Part shown: one piece after another, positions 32,072 through 44,864 of the stretch
Layout of the letters: every line of letters begins with the position of its first letter
Position numbering within the stretch: the stretch's first letter is position 1
NCBI GenBank assembly: GCA_950097015.1
Contig: CATNEN010000005.1
Span: 3,773,501-3,837,500 of the forward strand
Source of the DNA: Macrostomum hystrix
Lineage: Eukaryota > Platyhelminthes > Macrostomidae
Direction of reading: 5' to 3'
DNA length: 64,000 nt
Program-made: the position numbers and the translations under genes
Notes under the pieces: model-generated
Database searches by the model: none
What the model was told of the DNA's origin: nothing
What the model saw: only the letters and a program-made list of their open reading frames with translations

Positions 32072-35000
32072 TCAATTGGCATTATTGTTGCCGTCTTTGG
32101 GCTTCTGCTTCCGACGGCCGATGAATGGCACACGGGAAACAGCTGCTGCGCGCCTCTGCAGCACCTTGCCAATGGCGTCCTTAGTTTTGGCAGCAAAAAA
32201 CGGACTCCAATGCGGACAAATCCCACGGCTTTTGTCGCCTTTAAAAAAAAGTTTCGCAGAGTCGTCGAGAAATTCTTTGCATGCATCGCCGCCCATGGGT
32301 GGTAGCAACCAAGCTAACTTAGCGCGAAGCTGAAGGGTGTCGTTGGTTTGGCCTCCCTGTTGCTGTTGCGACCGCATAGTCGAGTAAAAGCTCTCGACAA
32401 TCGCTTCTGGAAGAAAAAGGCGGAAAAATATGTAGATGAAATTCTGATCAAATCTGACTGACTTGCCCAAGGTGACATTAGTTAATTTGTAGATAGCAAC
32501 TGGAATTTGCAACTCACCAGTGCCACCTCGGTGTAGTGCAAAATCAAGTAGTGCACATGTTGCAGGGCCGGCTCGCTGGAAAACGTCTGGGTCGGCATAG
32601 AAAGACGCATAAACTGCTGCTTCGTCCACCACAACAGATAAAAAAATTCACCACCTGCTGTCGAGCCCGATAGATGCAGCAATAACTGACGTGCCAAAGT
32701 GGGTGCTGCTACTTTTAAATCCGTCAGTGGCCCGTTGATGGAAGGCACCAGCCAGCTACTGCGGCCTTCACCCGTGAAAATGACGTGGCGTATAGTGTCC
32801 ACAAAGTTCGCAGCATACCTAAGTTTAGTGGACAAAAAATAAAATTAAATACAATTCGATTTCTGTGGTCTAATGTATTTGTGTAGATAGCAAAGCCCGG
32901 GGTTACCACGAAAGCTAGAGCCGCAAACACTCTTAATGTGGTCCTCGCAAACAAACAGGTAGAACGAATTGTCTATGGGATATTTAGCTGCAACGGTCAA
33001 ATACTAGTTTCTATATAATGAAAGTACAACACATATAAAAGTACAACACATCACCCCCTGATCTCCGGATCACAAGAGATCAAGGTTCGTAACGGACCGG
33101 CGCCGACTTCACCCTATTAGACCGTCGTGGTTCGGCATCCCGCTCGACAGCTCGCTCCACCCCAGGAGGCTGCGGTTGCGTGTCTGGTGCCGGGCGGACG
33201 TCAGCTACGTGACGGGGAAGGCCATCGACCTCCACCGTAGACCCTTGTCCCTGGCCCGTCATGCGTCCCCTAGGCCACTCGTCAGTGCATCTGACGGCCG
33301 GCGGTTTAACAAACACTTCTGTTCCCACTGGCAGGGTGGGGTTTGCCTCCAAGGTCTCCAAGGCCTCCGGGAGAGACACAGTTGGCGGCTTCCAGTCATA
33401 GGTGCGGACCATTCTGCTGGGCACGCTGTCCTTGCGAGTGCCATCCTTTGGAGCCATGTTGTACCAGAACACCATTTCCAGCACGTCCTTTCCGGTTCTG
33501 GCTGCCATCCGCTTAATCGTCCGATGATTGCGCTCGACTATTCCGTTGCCTGACGGCCGGTGAGCGCAACGGAAGAGGAGCTGCACTCCCCAAGCCTCAC
33601 AAAACGCACGGACCTCAGCGGAGCGGAAGGTCGGTGAATTGTCGAGAAGCAGCTGCCAGGGAGGGCCCCGCTCTCGGAACACCTGCACGAGTATCCCGGT
33701 AATTGACGCTGTCCGCTCGTCGGTGAGCCGCTTTCAGAGTTTTGTAGTCCGACTTGCTTTCCTCGTTTAGTGCCTGGTACACGGCGAACGCACCTCCCGA
33801 TAGAAATAGTGGGATGAAAGCAGCCAGGTCATTCACTTTTTGGAGCTTGGCAACGAGTTCGAGCTTCTGTGCCCAGCGCGAAAAATCCTCTTCACCGTCG
33901 TACTGCTTGATTATGTCGCTGAATTTGACTGCGCTTGCCATCGTTGCGTATTGCCGCGATAGCTTGTGGTCTAATGTATTTGTGTAGATAGCAAAGCCCG
34001 GGGTTACCACGAAAGCTAGAGCCGCAAACACTCTTAACGCGGTCCTCGCAAACAAACAGGTAGAACGAATTGTCTATGGGATATTTAGCTGCAACGGTCA
34101 AATACTAGTTTCTATATAATGAAAGTACAACACATATAAAAGTACAACACAATTTCGTTACATTTTTCTGTAGCAAAGTGGTCTTGAAATATGTGATTTC
34201 CAGCCTCACACTAGTTACAGTACCAGTGCATTTATAGTTTTGATTGTGAAGGAGCTCACCTTCGGGCCATGGGAACTTTCAGATGAGCCAGGTGCTTATG
34301 CTTGACTGCCTCGGTCACAAGCCGCTTAAAGGCGGGAGCGCACTGGTCTGCAAACTCTTCTGCTGCAACTTCAGGGTCCCTGCATGCAATGGCACGGATG
34401 ACGGCAGCTGCATCGAAGGAGGCACAATCAGAGGTGCTCGGGTCGCAGCAGCGTTGAATGCGAGCAACCAAGCTGCGGTGAAGTGCCCCGGCAAGCTTCT
34501 GTGTATCACGTGCAATGTCCTGAGGAAGGAGGAAGAAGGATGGAGCTGAATAATGAAGCACAAAGGAGAATATGGTAACTTTGGCAGAGTACATAATATA
34601 ATGATTGCACAAGCTTACCTCCATGTCTCGAGCGCGCCACTGATCCTGGTCAGAGGCAGAGCCAGCAACCGGCTTTTTTACTTTGAGCCAGCCGTCCAGC
34701 AGAGTCACGCCATCAAATGTGCCACCAACGTGCAGATTGTCGATGTGCTCATGCAGCGTGGGGTAGTCCTCACTACGAAACTGCTCTGCACGGACATGGA
34801 GGAACTCAGCTACCAATGGCCATAAGGTAGACACTTTCCAGTGGGGCAGCTGAAGATTCTGCGCAATCTCCATAAGAGCTCTGTGCAAGTGTTATGTGTT
34901 TGGAGTAAGTAGGTAATCAAAAAGTTGATCCCATAGTAATTTTACTACCCACAAGGCATATAAGTCAACTTACTTGATTGGCGCAAAGAGATCCAGGTAG

Positions 35001-37643
35001 CCCAACAAGTCGCACACAAAATCAAATCCGAACATTATGTACGGCTGTGGGTCGTTATCTCTGACTCGTGGTTTCTCGGCTCGAAATGCGGCATGCAGAT
35101 CGCCGTAGCAGCGAAAGATGGTCTGCCATTGGTTCATGGCTGAACTGGTAAAGCGCTGCGAGGCAAATGATGAAATTGCTCCGGCATGGTCCTCGGAAGC
35201 AATCTGTTTTTTTACAAACAAAGAATTTGGAGTAGTTTTATAGCAAACGTATATCTAAAACCCTCGGTAAACTATTCAGTTAGACATTCAGGTTGCATAC
35301 TTACTTCCAAAGCCGAACGGCCACGCCCGTGGCCGAAAAGATGCGGAAACAGGTTTTCCCTGTCAATAAAATCCTGCAACGCCTCTCCGTCGTCACTATC
35401 GCGCACGTCAGTCACGGCCAGGTTTATAAAGTGGGCCGGGTCCCAGTTAATTGGGATCTCATAGTCGGCTCCGGCCTCCTTCAGCTTCTCAAATATTGCC
35501 GTTTTAAAAGGCGCAGTTTGATATTGCCCGTCGGCAATGACGCCCACAAGACGATCAATGGGCAAATCAAAGTTCGCCAGACCTTGAAAAAGCCGCTGCA
35601 CCAGAACGGGGCCGCTGCCGTCCATCTCTTTGGAATAAACGGCCGGGGCGCCACCTGGGATAGCAACGGCGTCACCAGTCTCGCACCTGTTAGGGTTTAT
35701 CCGTTTTAAGGAGGTAGTAAAAGTAATATTTGAGTGGCGGATACTCCTAATGTACATTACTTTTCCTTCTTCCTCCCTACTTACCTGGCCAACACCATAA
35801 CAGCTTGGTTAGTGATGCGACCTGGTGTGCTTTTGTCGCAAGCAATGGCGTAGCAGGGAGGACATCCGGTGGACGGCAGTGGGGTCTGCAGGAACTCAGC
35901 CGTATACTTGTCAGCGGTGACCTCAAACAACGACCACAACTCCTTGTTAAACTCCCTAGTTGGATGCATAGTGGGTGGTAAATTAACAAATAGCGTACAA
36001 AATAACCATAGCTTAGCTAATGGCATACAGATACAAACCACATAATATGGTACATACCGGCCGTGGCCCCGCTGGCCAACTTCAGCGTCCGACCGATAAA
36101 GTATGCTCACGAACGTCTCATAGTGCTTACTAGCTGACGCTGATTCGATATTGGCAACAGAGCAACGCAAAAGGCGCCGAACAGTTCCTGAGACGCGCTT
36201 CTCTTCAATCTTGCGGTCCGCATACTTCTTCATAGCTTTCACATGGCCGACAGCCTCGATACCAGAGAGATGTTTCACTATCTTATAACGAAGCCGGGAG
36301 AATGCCTCGCCACACGCAAGGATTTCAGTCATTTCCAGCTTTGTAATGAGCTGCCCTCGTGCAAGCGTGCCCATCGACTTGGGGTTTCTATAAGAAGTTA
36401 AAGAAATGAAAGTTTATAATAAATAAATGGAAAAGGCCAACTGGATTGTCTTATTGCCTGTTAGATAAAAGTACATACAATGGACTTACAAAGTGCTGTG
36501 CCTCTCCGCAACAGTCAACTTTGGCGAGAAGGCCGTGCCTTCCATTAAAACGTTGTAGCACGGGACACAGTATAAAATTGTGTCCTCACCGCAAGGTGCT
36601 GTGGCGAGCATCTCGTTCTCCAGGAGCTCGGCCATGTTGCTAGCCACAATCGGCGGCACTTTTGGTAAGTTTTGTCCCCGAGAGTTTGAGCTGGAGGTAG
36701 CCTGTGACAGCGCCAAGTCCCGAACAACATTCAGTATAATCGGAAGTTGGGCAAGTTGTCGGGCTGCCTCCGCCATTTTAATTTCCAGCCCAGTGACAAT
36801 TGCCAAAAGATCCCGACCTGACGTGCTTGATGATGCTGTAGATGCAGCCTCAGCAGGACTGGGAAGGATAGGTGAAGCATCAGCAAGCTGCCTAACAAAT
36901 GAGCTGGATCTTTGGTCAACGGCGGATGATTCCAGTACTTCAATGTTTACTACCAGATTTGTCTTTGGTCCCTCAGACTGCTGCTGCTCTGCCTCAGGCT
37001 CAGTGGTCATTGGAACTTCAGGACGTTCAGGTGACTCTTCATCACTGGCACTTTCAACCTCCAGCACCTCATGGCTGACCATGGCCTTTGTGATGCGTTT
37101 TTTTACCTGCTTCTCATTCTCATTGGCAGGCCTGGCAGCAATTAGGTCGCGAACATCAGCATGGTCAGGTCTGCAATATGTTAAAATCTTATTGGCTGGG
37201 TCTTCTTTGTGCCAGCGACTCCGATGAGTTTTTCTGCTACTACCATTGTTTCGATAAATGCGGCAGTTGGACAGTGGAAGCCCTCGCTGAAGGCAATCCA
37301 CACAGTAATGTGGGTCACACACAGTTCCGCGAGGCTTCTTAGTTGGTGGCTCTTCAGTTTGTGCAGATGAAGACGCTGCATGAGACGAACTCAGTGGACG
37401 CTTTGATTTTGCTTGTACTTGCACATTAGCCTGTTGCTGTTGGCGTTGCCGCTGTGCCTGTTGCATGATTGGCATATGGGCCCAAGCACACTCAGCAGCC
37501 TTCGCCTTCTCTACTACTGCCTCTGGCTCTGCCTGGTCAGCCTGGTCCTGTATACTAGCTTGCGAAGCTGCAGCTAGTGGTGTCTCTGTCTCAGACTGAT
37601 TTTCTTCAGAGCCAGAACTTGATGTGCTACTGCTACGAGACAT
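32072..37643 (-). CDS. hAT-transposase-like protein, intron-containing and intact (probably domesticated)
   Basis: Nine exons: 37643-36490, 36387-36058, 35955-35785, 35686-35305, 35203-34974, 34880-34619, 34519-34260, 32818-32518 and 32443-32072. They total 3462 nt (1153 aa), in frame at every GT-AG junction. The N-terminus is Ser/Gln-rich, followed by Cys/His clusters CDPHYCVDCLQRGLPLSNC...H and LYCVPCYNVL...RH that look like zinc fingers. The core is hAT-like: ACDKST (Asp near 535), VIADGQ (Asp near 604), WDPAHFINLAV in place of the usual CxxH, and a C-terminal dimerisation-like block LPEAIVESFYSTMRSQ. No terminal inverted repeats were seen around it. An alternative start lies at 37664. The last acceptor (32443/32444) was chosen for phase; another AG at 32408 fails to keep frame. 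Confidence 0.7.
33080..33718 (-). pseudogene. Ty3/gypsy integrase C-terminal part
   Basis: Minus-strand frame with the late integrase core (LLLDNSPTFRSAEVRAFC, HRPSGNGIVERNHRTIKR: the DNG-type and GNGxxER...H motifs) and a tail rich in PPxVSLP and charged residues. The N-terminal zinc-binding part, reverse transcriptase and protease are absent, removed by the internal deletion near 33715. Ends TAT GAA CCT just inside the 3' LTR boundary region. Confidence 0.82.
33715..33940 (-). pseudogene. Ty3/gypsy Gag N-terminal fragment
   Basis: Starts at an ATG (MASAVKFSDIIKQYDGEEDF) shortly after the 5' LTR and reads WAQKLELVAKLQKV...AVYQAL, the Gag capsid-like N-terminus of gypsy elements. The frame is cut at about 33715, where it joins integrase sequence out of frame. 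Confidence 0.75.
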
Positions 37644-37664
37644 TATAGAGATTAATTTTGGCAC

Positions 37665-38760
37665 AATAAATCAAAAAGCAAATGCTGAATAGCTGAATTT
37701 AGCTGAAAGACAAGTTAATTTTTTTGGCAATCAGCATTTAATTTTGTATTATTAGTTATGACCAAATCTAATCAATAAGTAAGCATAAACCTACTCAGTA
37801 TGGAGCAAGTCTGACCATTTTGCTGACTCCTGAGCATATCCACACACTAATACTGTACTCAGGGTCAGGCATATGCTTACACAGGTGTGTACATCTGCCC
37901 TGACTTTCTCATTGCCAGGCAGTAGGCCCTACAGCTTAGAAATTGACCCTCAAGGGTGTAAATTTCATAGCAAGTACGAGCGTATATTATGCAATAAACC
38001 TGGTATAAGGACTGCTTTATCATTTCAGAATTCAATAGGTTGTACATGTGAAATTCACTTTGTAATTTTTTGCTAGCTCATAGATAATATATATTTAGTT
38101 TTTATTACTTTTATTGTAACTAATATATGATAGCCTAAATCAATTATAATAATAATTGTAGCAGCATAGTGCTCAATTTTATTTTAGTAGCCTAAAGAAA
38201 TTCAATTGGTGCTCAAAAACTAATTAATATAAAACTAAAAGAATAGATTGTACTTTAAATATTTTTTATGAAAATTCTTCCAATAAAACAAATGTAAATC
38301 CACAAACAGTATAAAAGGAGAGCCAGTTTTATAATAAAATACAACTTGCCAGTGAGCCTAGGAATAAAGGCAAAAACTGAAGACAATCTTTAAAATAGTA
38401 AAATTGTTGTGTTATTCATTTTAAGAAGGAGCTTGTGCTCATTGCATATAGAGAAGAGCAGATGTTGTGACCCTGTGAATCCTGGATAAACGCCCAGTAA
38501 AGACTAGAGAATAAGAGACCAGTGCCTTAGAAGGATAAACCGCCCATGCCAAGTGCAAGCGCTACCTTAAGCAGTCCCACAAAGTACGGTTTTTGGAGTT
38601 AAAATGGCCCTTTTAAGGGCCACCAGATAAGGCGTAAGGAATAACACGCAGAACTAGAGGGAGAAAGAAGTAGCAATATTGGTCCGAGTGATACACTACC
38701 AAGAGACAGGAAGATAGAGTGTTAAGCCCTGTTACATAATTATTTGATGTTCTTTTTTTG
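37665..38760. other. Intergenic region between the hAT-like gene and SPR
   Basis: 37800-37985 is a diverged minus-strand fragment of SINE family A (TTTGCTGACTCCTGAGCATA, CACAGGTGTGTACATCTGCC). The rest is AT-rich with nothing recognised. It should contain both divergent promoters. Confidence 0.55.
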
Positions 38761-38801
38761 TTTACAGATACATAGTTTTCAACTCCTGGAACAAATAAAC
38801 A

Positions 38802-41800
38802 ATGGCCCTACCTCTGCCAATGAAAAGCCGACCTGGCCTGTACATCATTACTGGTGCCAATAGAGGATTTGGGCGCACATTGGCCCTGACACTAGCTGAG
38901 GATGCTGCTCCAGGCTCGCGTTTCATTCTGATTGGTCGAAACGCTGATGGCTTGGCCTCTGTGGCTGCAGCTATTGGCGAATCGCGCGAGGCTAATGAAA
39001 TCGAAACCTTCTGCGTCAGTTTGGACCTGGGTTCGGCTAATTTTGATCAGATTTCTGTAGCCCTTAAAGAGGCTGCAGAGAATCCGCTGCTAGGCACTTG
39101 TGAGTTGATTGAATGATTCGGATTAATACAATCATCTAGCCTATGAACCGATTTGAGCTAATCACTAATCTTTATACTAGAGTCTAATGAACAAATTTTA
39201 GCTTTTTATGGAGTGGAATAGCATTTTTTGTAGGGAGTGAAAGGCTAATCTTTGTAGCGAGTGGAATAGCAGATTTGGGAGTGGAACGATAGTCTTTGTA
39301 GGGATTGGAATAGTTGATCATTGTTAGGAGTGAAAGGCTAGTCTATGTGGGGAGTGGAAGGCTAATCTTTGTAGGAAGGCTAGTCTTTGTACCGGGTATG
39401 GCTGATCATTGTTGGGAGTGGAACGCAGGTCTATATAGGGATTGGAAGGATAATCTTTGTAGGGGTGAAAGTCTAGTCTTTGCGGCGAGTGGAATGGCGG
39501 ATCACTGTAGGGAGTGGAAGGCTAGTCTTTGTAGCGAGTATGGCTGATCATTGTTGGGAGTGGAAGGCTAGTCTTTGTAGGCAGTGGAAAGCTTGTCTTT
39601 GTAGCGAGTGAAATGACTGATCTTTATTGGGAGTAGAAGGCTAGTCTTTGTAGCGAGTATGGCTGATCATTGTTGGGAGTGGAAGGCTAGTCTTTGTAGG
39701 CAGTGGAAAGCTTGTCTTTGTAGCGAGTGGAATGGCTGATCTTTATTGGGAGAGAAAGGCTAGTCTTTGTTGCGAGTGGAATGGCTGATCTTTATTGGGA
39801 GAGGAAGTCTAGTCTTTGTTGGGAGAGAAGGCTAATCTTTGTAGGGAGCTTAAATGTAATCCCTCAAAAAATAGAATAATCTTTATGCACCACAACAACG
39901 CAAATGTGCTGGTACTATTCACAGACGAAACGCCATTCGGCCTATTAATTCACAATGCTGGAACACTTGGTGATTTCGGACGCCTATCGGACAATCTAAC
40001 CGACAAAGATGTACTTGATCAACACTGGAGCATCAACATGACCTCTGTACTGCTGCTAAATGCATACTTTCTGAAGCTGCCAATTGTTAGCCAATGGTGG
40101 CTAGTGAATGTTAGCTCTTTGTGCGCTTTGCAACCGTTTAAGACTCTGGCGGTGTACTGTTCCAGTAAGGCGGCCAGGTTAATGCTATTTCGCACTCTAG
40201 CTGCGGAGAGGTAAAACATCTTCCAAGTTATGGAATGCCTGTTGGATCTAAATGAAATATATCGGGAGAAAATCGAGAATTGATTATGGGACAAAAATTT
40301 GATTGTCAGAATAGGGATTTGTGGGAATGAAATTTGATTCTTATTTATGGGATTATGGGATTAGGATTGGATTAATAGACTTCAGATTATGGGATTGGGA
40401 ATAGATTCTTAGAATTGGGATTATGGGATTGGGATTAGATCTTAGAATAGGGATTTTGGTATTGGGATTACATTCTTAGAATTGGGATTATGGGATTGGG
40501 ATTACATTCTTAGAGTTGGGATTTTGGTATTGGGATTAGATTCTTAGAATTGGGATTATGGGATTAAGATTAGAGTCTTAGAATTGGGATTATGGGATTG
40601 GGATTAGATTCTTAGAATTGGGATTATGGGATTAAGATTAGAGTCTTAGAATTGGGATTATGGGATTGGGATTCGATTCTTAGAATTGGGATTATGGGAT
40701 TGGGAATAGATTCTTAAAATTGGGATTATGGGATTAGGATTAGATTCTTAAAATTGGGATTATGGGATTAGGATTAGATTCTCAGAATTGGGATTTTGGT
40801 ATTGGGATTAGATTCTTAGAATTATGATTATGGGATTGGGATTAGATTCTTAGAATTTGAATTATAGTTTAAGGGTTGGGATTAGATCGTTTGGATTTAA
40901 AGGCTTAGCATTAAGAATATAGATTAGACTCTGGAGACGAAATTCTTTGGATTTGAATTAGAACCGTTCGATGGGATCTGTAGGCCTAGTTTAGGAACTG
41001 AAAATAGCTTTTATTTGAGACTTAAAGCTATCATTAAGACATAAGAAATCAACTAAAACGCTTTAGCCTTGGTTTCCTCTCACCAAGAGGATTTTATTCG
41101 AATTTCATAGTAGAAGAGGAAGTTATTTCCCTGATTTTCGCGTTCTTAAGCAATAAAAATAAGATAACTGCTTCTCAACATAAGAGTAGCTGCTTTTCAT
41201 AATACTTCTCTAATCATTTACTCCTCCCAGTCCCAATTCCGATCGTATAAATCCTAATTCCAAGAGTCTAATCGAATCTCTATTCTAGGAATCGTAATCC
41301 CAGTTCTCAGAATCGAATCCCAGTTCTCAGAATCGAATCCCATTTCTCAGAATCGAATCCCAGTTGTCAGAATCGAATCCCAGTTCTCAGAAACGAATCC
41401 CAATTCTCAGAATCGAATCCCAGTTGTCAGAATCGAATCCCAGTTCTCAGAATCGAATCCCAGTTTTCAGAATCGAATCCCAGTTCTCAGAATCGAATCC
41501 CAGTTCTCAGAATCGAATCCCAGTTGTCAGATTCGAATCCCAGTTCTCAGAATCGAATCCCAGTTGTCAGAATCGAATCCCAGTTCTCAGAATCGAATCC
41601 CAGTTCTCAGAATCGAATCCCAATTCTCTGAATCGAATCCCAGTTCTCAGAATCGAATCCCAGTTCTCAGAATCGAATCCCATTTCTCAGAATCGAATCC
41701 CAGTTCTCAGAATCGAATCCCAGTTCTCAGAATCGAATCCCAGTTCTCAGAATCGAATCCCAGTTCTCAGAATCGAATCCCATTTCTCAGAATCGAATCC

Positions 41801-43229
41801 CAGTTGTCAGAATCGAATCCCAGTTCTCAGAAACGAATCCCAGTTGTCAGAATCGAATCCCAATTCTCAGAATCGAATCCCAGTTGTCAGAATCGAATCC
41901 CAGTTCTCAGAATCGAATCCCAGTTGTCAGAATCGAATCCCAATTCTCAGAATCGAATCCCAATTCTCAGAATCGAATCCCAGTTGTCAGAATCGAATCC
42001 CAGTTGTCAGAATCGAATCCCAGTTCTCAGAATCGAATCCCAGTTGTCAGAATCAAATCCCAATTCTCAGAATTATATCCCAGTTGTCAGAATCGAATCC
42101 CAGTTCTCAGAATCGAATCCCAGTTCTCAGAATCGAATCCCAGTTGTCAGAATCGAATCCCAGTTCTCAGAATCGAATCCCAGTTTTCAGAATCGAATCC
42201 CAGTTGTCAGAATCAAATCTCTGTTATCAGAATCGAATCCCAGTTCTCAGAATCGAATCCCAGTTGTCAGAATCGAATCCCAGTTGTCAGAATCGAATCC
42301 CAGTTCTCAGAAACGAATCCCAGTTGTCAGAATCGAATCCCAGTTCTCAGAATCGAATTCCAGTTGTCAGAATCGAATCCCAGTTCTCAGAATCGAATCC
42401 CAGTTGTCAGAATCGAATCCCAGTTGTCAGAATCAAATCCCAGTTGTCAGAATCAAATCCCAGTTCTCAGAATCGAATCCCAGTTGTCAGAATCGAATCC
42501 CAGTTGTCAGAATCAAATCCCAGTTGTCAGAATCAAATCCCAGTTCTCAGAATCGAATCCCAGTTGTCAGAATCGAATCCCAGTTGTCAGAATCAAATCC
42601 CAATTCTCAGAATCGAATCCCAGTTGTCAGAATCGAATCCCAGTTCTCAGAATCGAATCCCAGTTTTCAGAATCGAATCCCAGTTGTCAGAATCAAATCT
42701 CTGTTATCAGAATCGAATCCCAGTTCTCAGAATCGAATCCCAGTTGTCAGAATCGAATCCCAGTTGTCAGAATCGAATCCCAGTTTTCAGAATCGAATCC
42801 CATTTGTCAGAATCAAATCTCTGTTATCAGAATCTAGTCTCAGTTTTCTAAATAAGTATATTTGTATTAAAATTCTATAAATAGAATATCAAATACTCAA
42901 AGATTATATTTTTGTCTTTCTTGAATTTCTGTTCAAGGCCAGACCTGACTATACTTAGCTTCGGCCCGGGTCCATTGAACACAGACATGCAGTCCCAGCT
43001 TAGGCAGGACACGGCTGATCCTGAGGCTCGTTTAATGTGGCAAGAGATGCAGTCGAATCTGCTGCCGACCGCACAGTCGGCAATGACCCTTGTCCGCCTG
43101 TTGCGCAGAGGCGGCTACGCCACCGGATCTGAGCATCAGCAGGTGGACGTCTACGATGTGATGGACGAGCTGCTGCAGCCGCCGACACCGCCAACGCCGA
43201 CAACTTCTCTTGAAGAGACGGTCGATTGA
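38802..43229 (+). CDS. SPR: Sepiapterin reductase
   Basis: Three exons: 38802-39099, 39925-40210 and 42938-43229 (876 nt, 291 aa; phases 1 and 2). It is a short-chain dehydrogenase: the Rossmann motif TGANRGFGRTLA lies near residue 20, HNAG near 109, the catalytic Ser in VNVSSLCALQPF, YCSSK (YxxxK), and FGPGPLNTDMQ. SSLCALQPF and GPGPLxTDM are characteristic of sepiapterin reductase, which performs the final NADPH-dependent step to tetrahydrobiopterin, cofactor of aromatic amino acid hydroxylases and NO synthase. Length is slightly above the mammalian enzyme because of an acidic, Pro/Thr-rich C-terminus. A strong acceptor (TTTTTTTGTTTACAG, ends 38767) precedes the ATG by 34 nt. ATTAAA at 43261 may serve polyadenylation. 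It is the only intact plus-strand gene seen. Confidence 0.93.
39180..39860. repeat. Imperfect about 24-bp repeats, SPR intron 1
   Basis: Units around GGAGTGGAAGGCTAGTCTTT with GCTGATCATTGTTG variants, some in paired blocks (39545-39640 resembles 39660-39750). Confidence 0.82.
40290..40905. repeat. Imperfect 33-34-bp repeats, SPR intron 2 (first array)
   Basis: Units around TTAGAATTGGGATTATGGGA, then TTGGGATTAGATTC, with decay at both edges. Confidence 0.85.
41270..42845. repeat. 20-bp minisatellite, SPR intron 2 (second array)
   Basis: About 79 copies of TCTCAGAATCGAATCCCAGT with TC/TG/TT and AA variants. The 20-bp unit leaves all three forward frames open for hundreds of codons, giving long but spurious frames (…SESNPSSQNRIPV…). 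Ends about 95 bp before exon 3. Confidence 0.95.
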
Positions 43230-43234
43230 ATGAT

Positions 43235-44640
43235 TGTGGAAGACTTTAAATCCATGAGCTATTAAAATAATTTATTCTCGGTAGAAATTTTCTATTGTAT
43301 AATATTTTTTCGTCGATAAACTATTGATTGATTATCAATTGACTTGAGATAAAATAATATAGATTTACCATCAATGAGTTTTGAACTTCCGTAAGTTATT
43401 TCTATGAATGATTTATTTATTTTCGAATAATTGCTAATCTTTCGTTTTAAAAAAATGTTTAATAAGTAATTTTTTATCAACTTGATTCATTTTAATACTA
43501 TTTCTCGACAAGAATTATATAATTCCTTTCATAAAAACAAATATCCTGATCATACGTTAGCTTATTATATTCCGTGTAGTAACCAGTAGTAATTTATGCG
43601 CGTAGACCGTATTATTTATTTTATTTAGTTTTTCATCGACCTACATCGTTTACATTTTTAAGTCAGTTTAATTAAACCATTTCCAGTTTAGATCGATATT
43701 TATTTCCTGCTTAGTAATAACAATGTAATACTAGTGCTTTGTATTGCTTTGTCTTTTGTCCTTGTGTGGTTTAACTATAATAATTTACAAATTTTATAAC
43801 TATTTTACAAAATCAAAGTGCAAACTAGCAGTTGTATTGCTTTTCTATCGTACTACGTGCATTATGCTTTCGCTAATTTTTTTGCTATATCATTTCTTAT
43901 TTTTTAGTCATCAGAATTTCTTTCTTCTTGATAATTTCTTCTTAAATTTGTGTTTACTTTTTTCAGTTCCTTTGGAAACAGCGGACATAATTTGTGTTCG
44001 GACTTCAATTATGTACATTATATTAATTAATTCCCGTGGTTACACATATTTATTAAATCCGTTGGGTACATGATTTGATTTACCTAGATATAGAGTTTCC
44101 ATGGTGTGTTGTATTTAGTTTTATTTATAGTCATCGACCGGTGCAATGGGATGAAGTTTGCACGCTTTTACGCTAGTTCTTGTTTTAAACATGCAATACA
44201 TTTTATGCACCAGATATTTTTTAATGCTTTGATGGTGGTTTTGTTTTTGTTTTTATCGACTTTTTCTATCAATAAATAAAAATCAGTTTAGTTTCATCTG
44301 GTTATTTAACCATGGATTACAGATAAAACCCTTATCCAAAAAAAGTTTTCGTCACTTTTTGTATCTATTTTTTTAATTGAACGTATTAAACACAAATCAT
44401 ATGTTTATGTTTTAGGCAGATAAACAGACAGTTATAATTTCAATTTCAATTTCAAAGTTTTTTCAATACACAGTTATTTTTAACTCGCTATATAAAGATA
44501 AGTTATGGAAGTAAGTTTAAAAGAAAACTATTTACTAAGAATTGTGTAGATTAGACTTTTCAGATAAAGAAAAGTGTATCTGTCGGACTTCATTTTTATA
44601 AGGAAGAAGTAACTTTATAAGAAGAAAATTATTTCGAGCA
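43235..44640. other. AT-rich intergenic region
   Basis: No gene, tRNA or array recognised. Confidence 0.5.
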
Positions 44641-44646
44641 TACTAA

Positions 44647-44862
44647 TCAACAATGCTTACTTTGATAAATAATAGCACTGTCCTTAGTCATTGCCTGCTG
44701 ATCACTCTTTACGCATACGCGATCCTCCACTTCTGCGGGCTCTCTGCTTCTTTCCATTTCTTCGGCGGGTCTTCTGGATAGGCTATCAGCATTCTGATGA
44801 GAACTGCCTTTCCTATGTTCGACATCAAATTGGAATTCATTCAATCGTTCTATCCATCTACC
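44647..44862 (-). pseudogene. Ty3/gypsy RNase H C-terminal scrap
   Basis: Minus-strand frame LNEFQFDVEHRKGSSHQNAD followed by SLSRRP, the end of the RNase H domain of gypsy polyproteins. No LTRs were found nearby. It abuts the duplicated PAN-gene fragment. Confidence 0.75.
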
Positions 44863-44864
44863 TA

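Larger units (their letters stand above)
32864..34151 (-). mobile_element. Internally deleted Ty3/gypsy LTR retrotransposon in intron 7 of the hAT-like gene
   Basis: Two 187-bp LTRs (32864-33050 and 33965-34151), each TG...CA, flanked by a perfect 5-bp duplication ATTTC (32859-32863 and 34152-34156). I could see only two differences between the LTRs, so the insertion is young. The interior is only 914 bp. A polypurine stretch with GGGGGTGA precedes the 3' LTR. It lies in the same orientation as the host gene. Confidence 0.92.

Noticed and set aside
36580..37227. 215-codon plus-strand frame
   Set aside because: Antisense shadow of exon 1 of the hAT-like gene, whose minus frame is longer and splices in frame.
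41364..42880. Plus-strand frames of up to 495 codons reading SESNPSSQNRIPV
   Set aside because: 20-bp intronic minisatellite open in all frames, no domain or codon bias signal.
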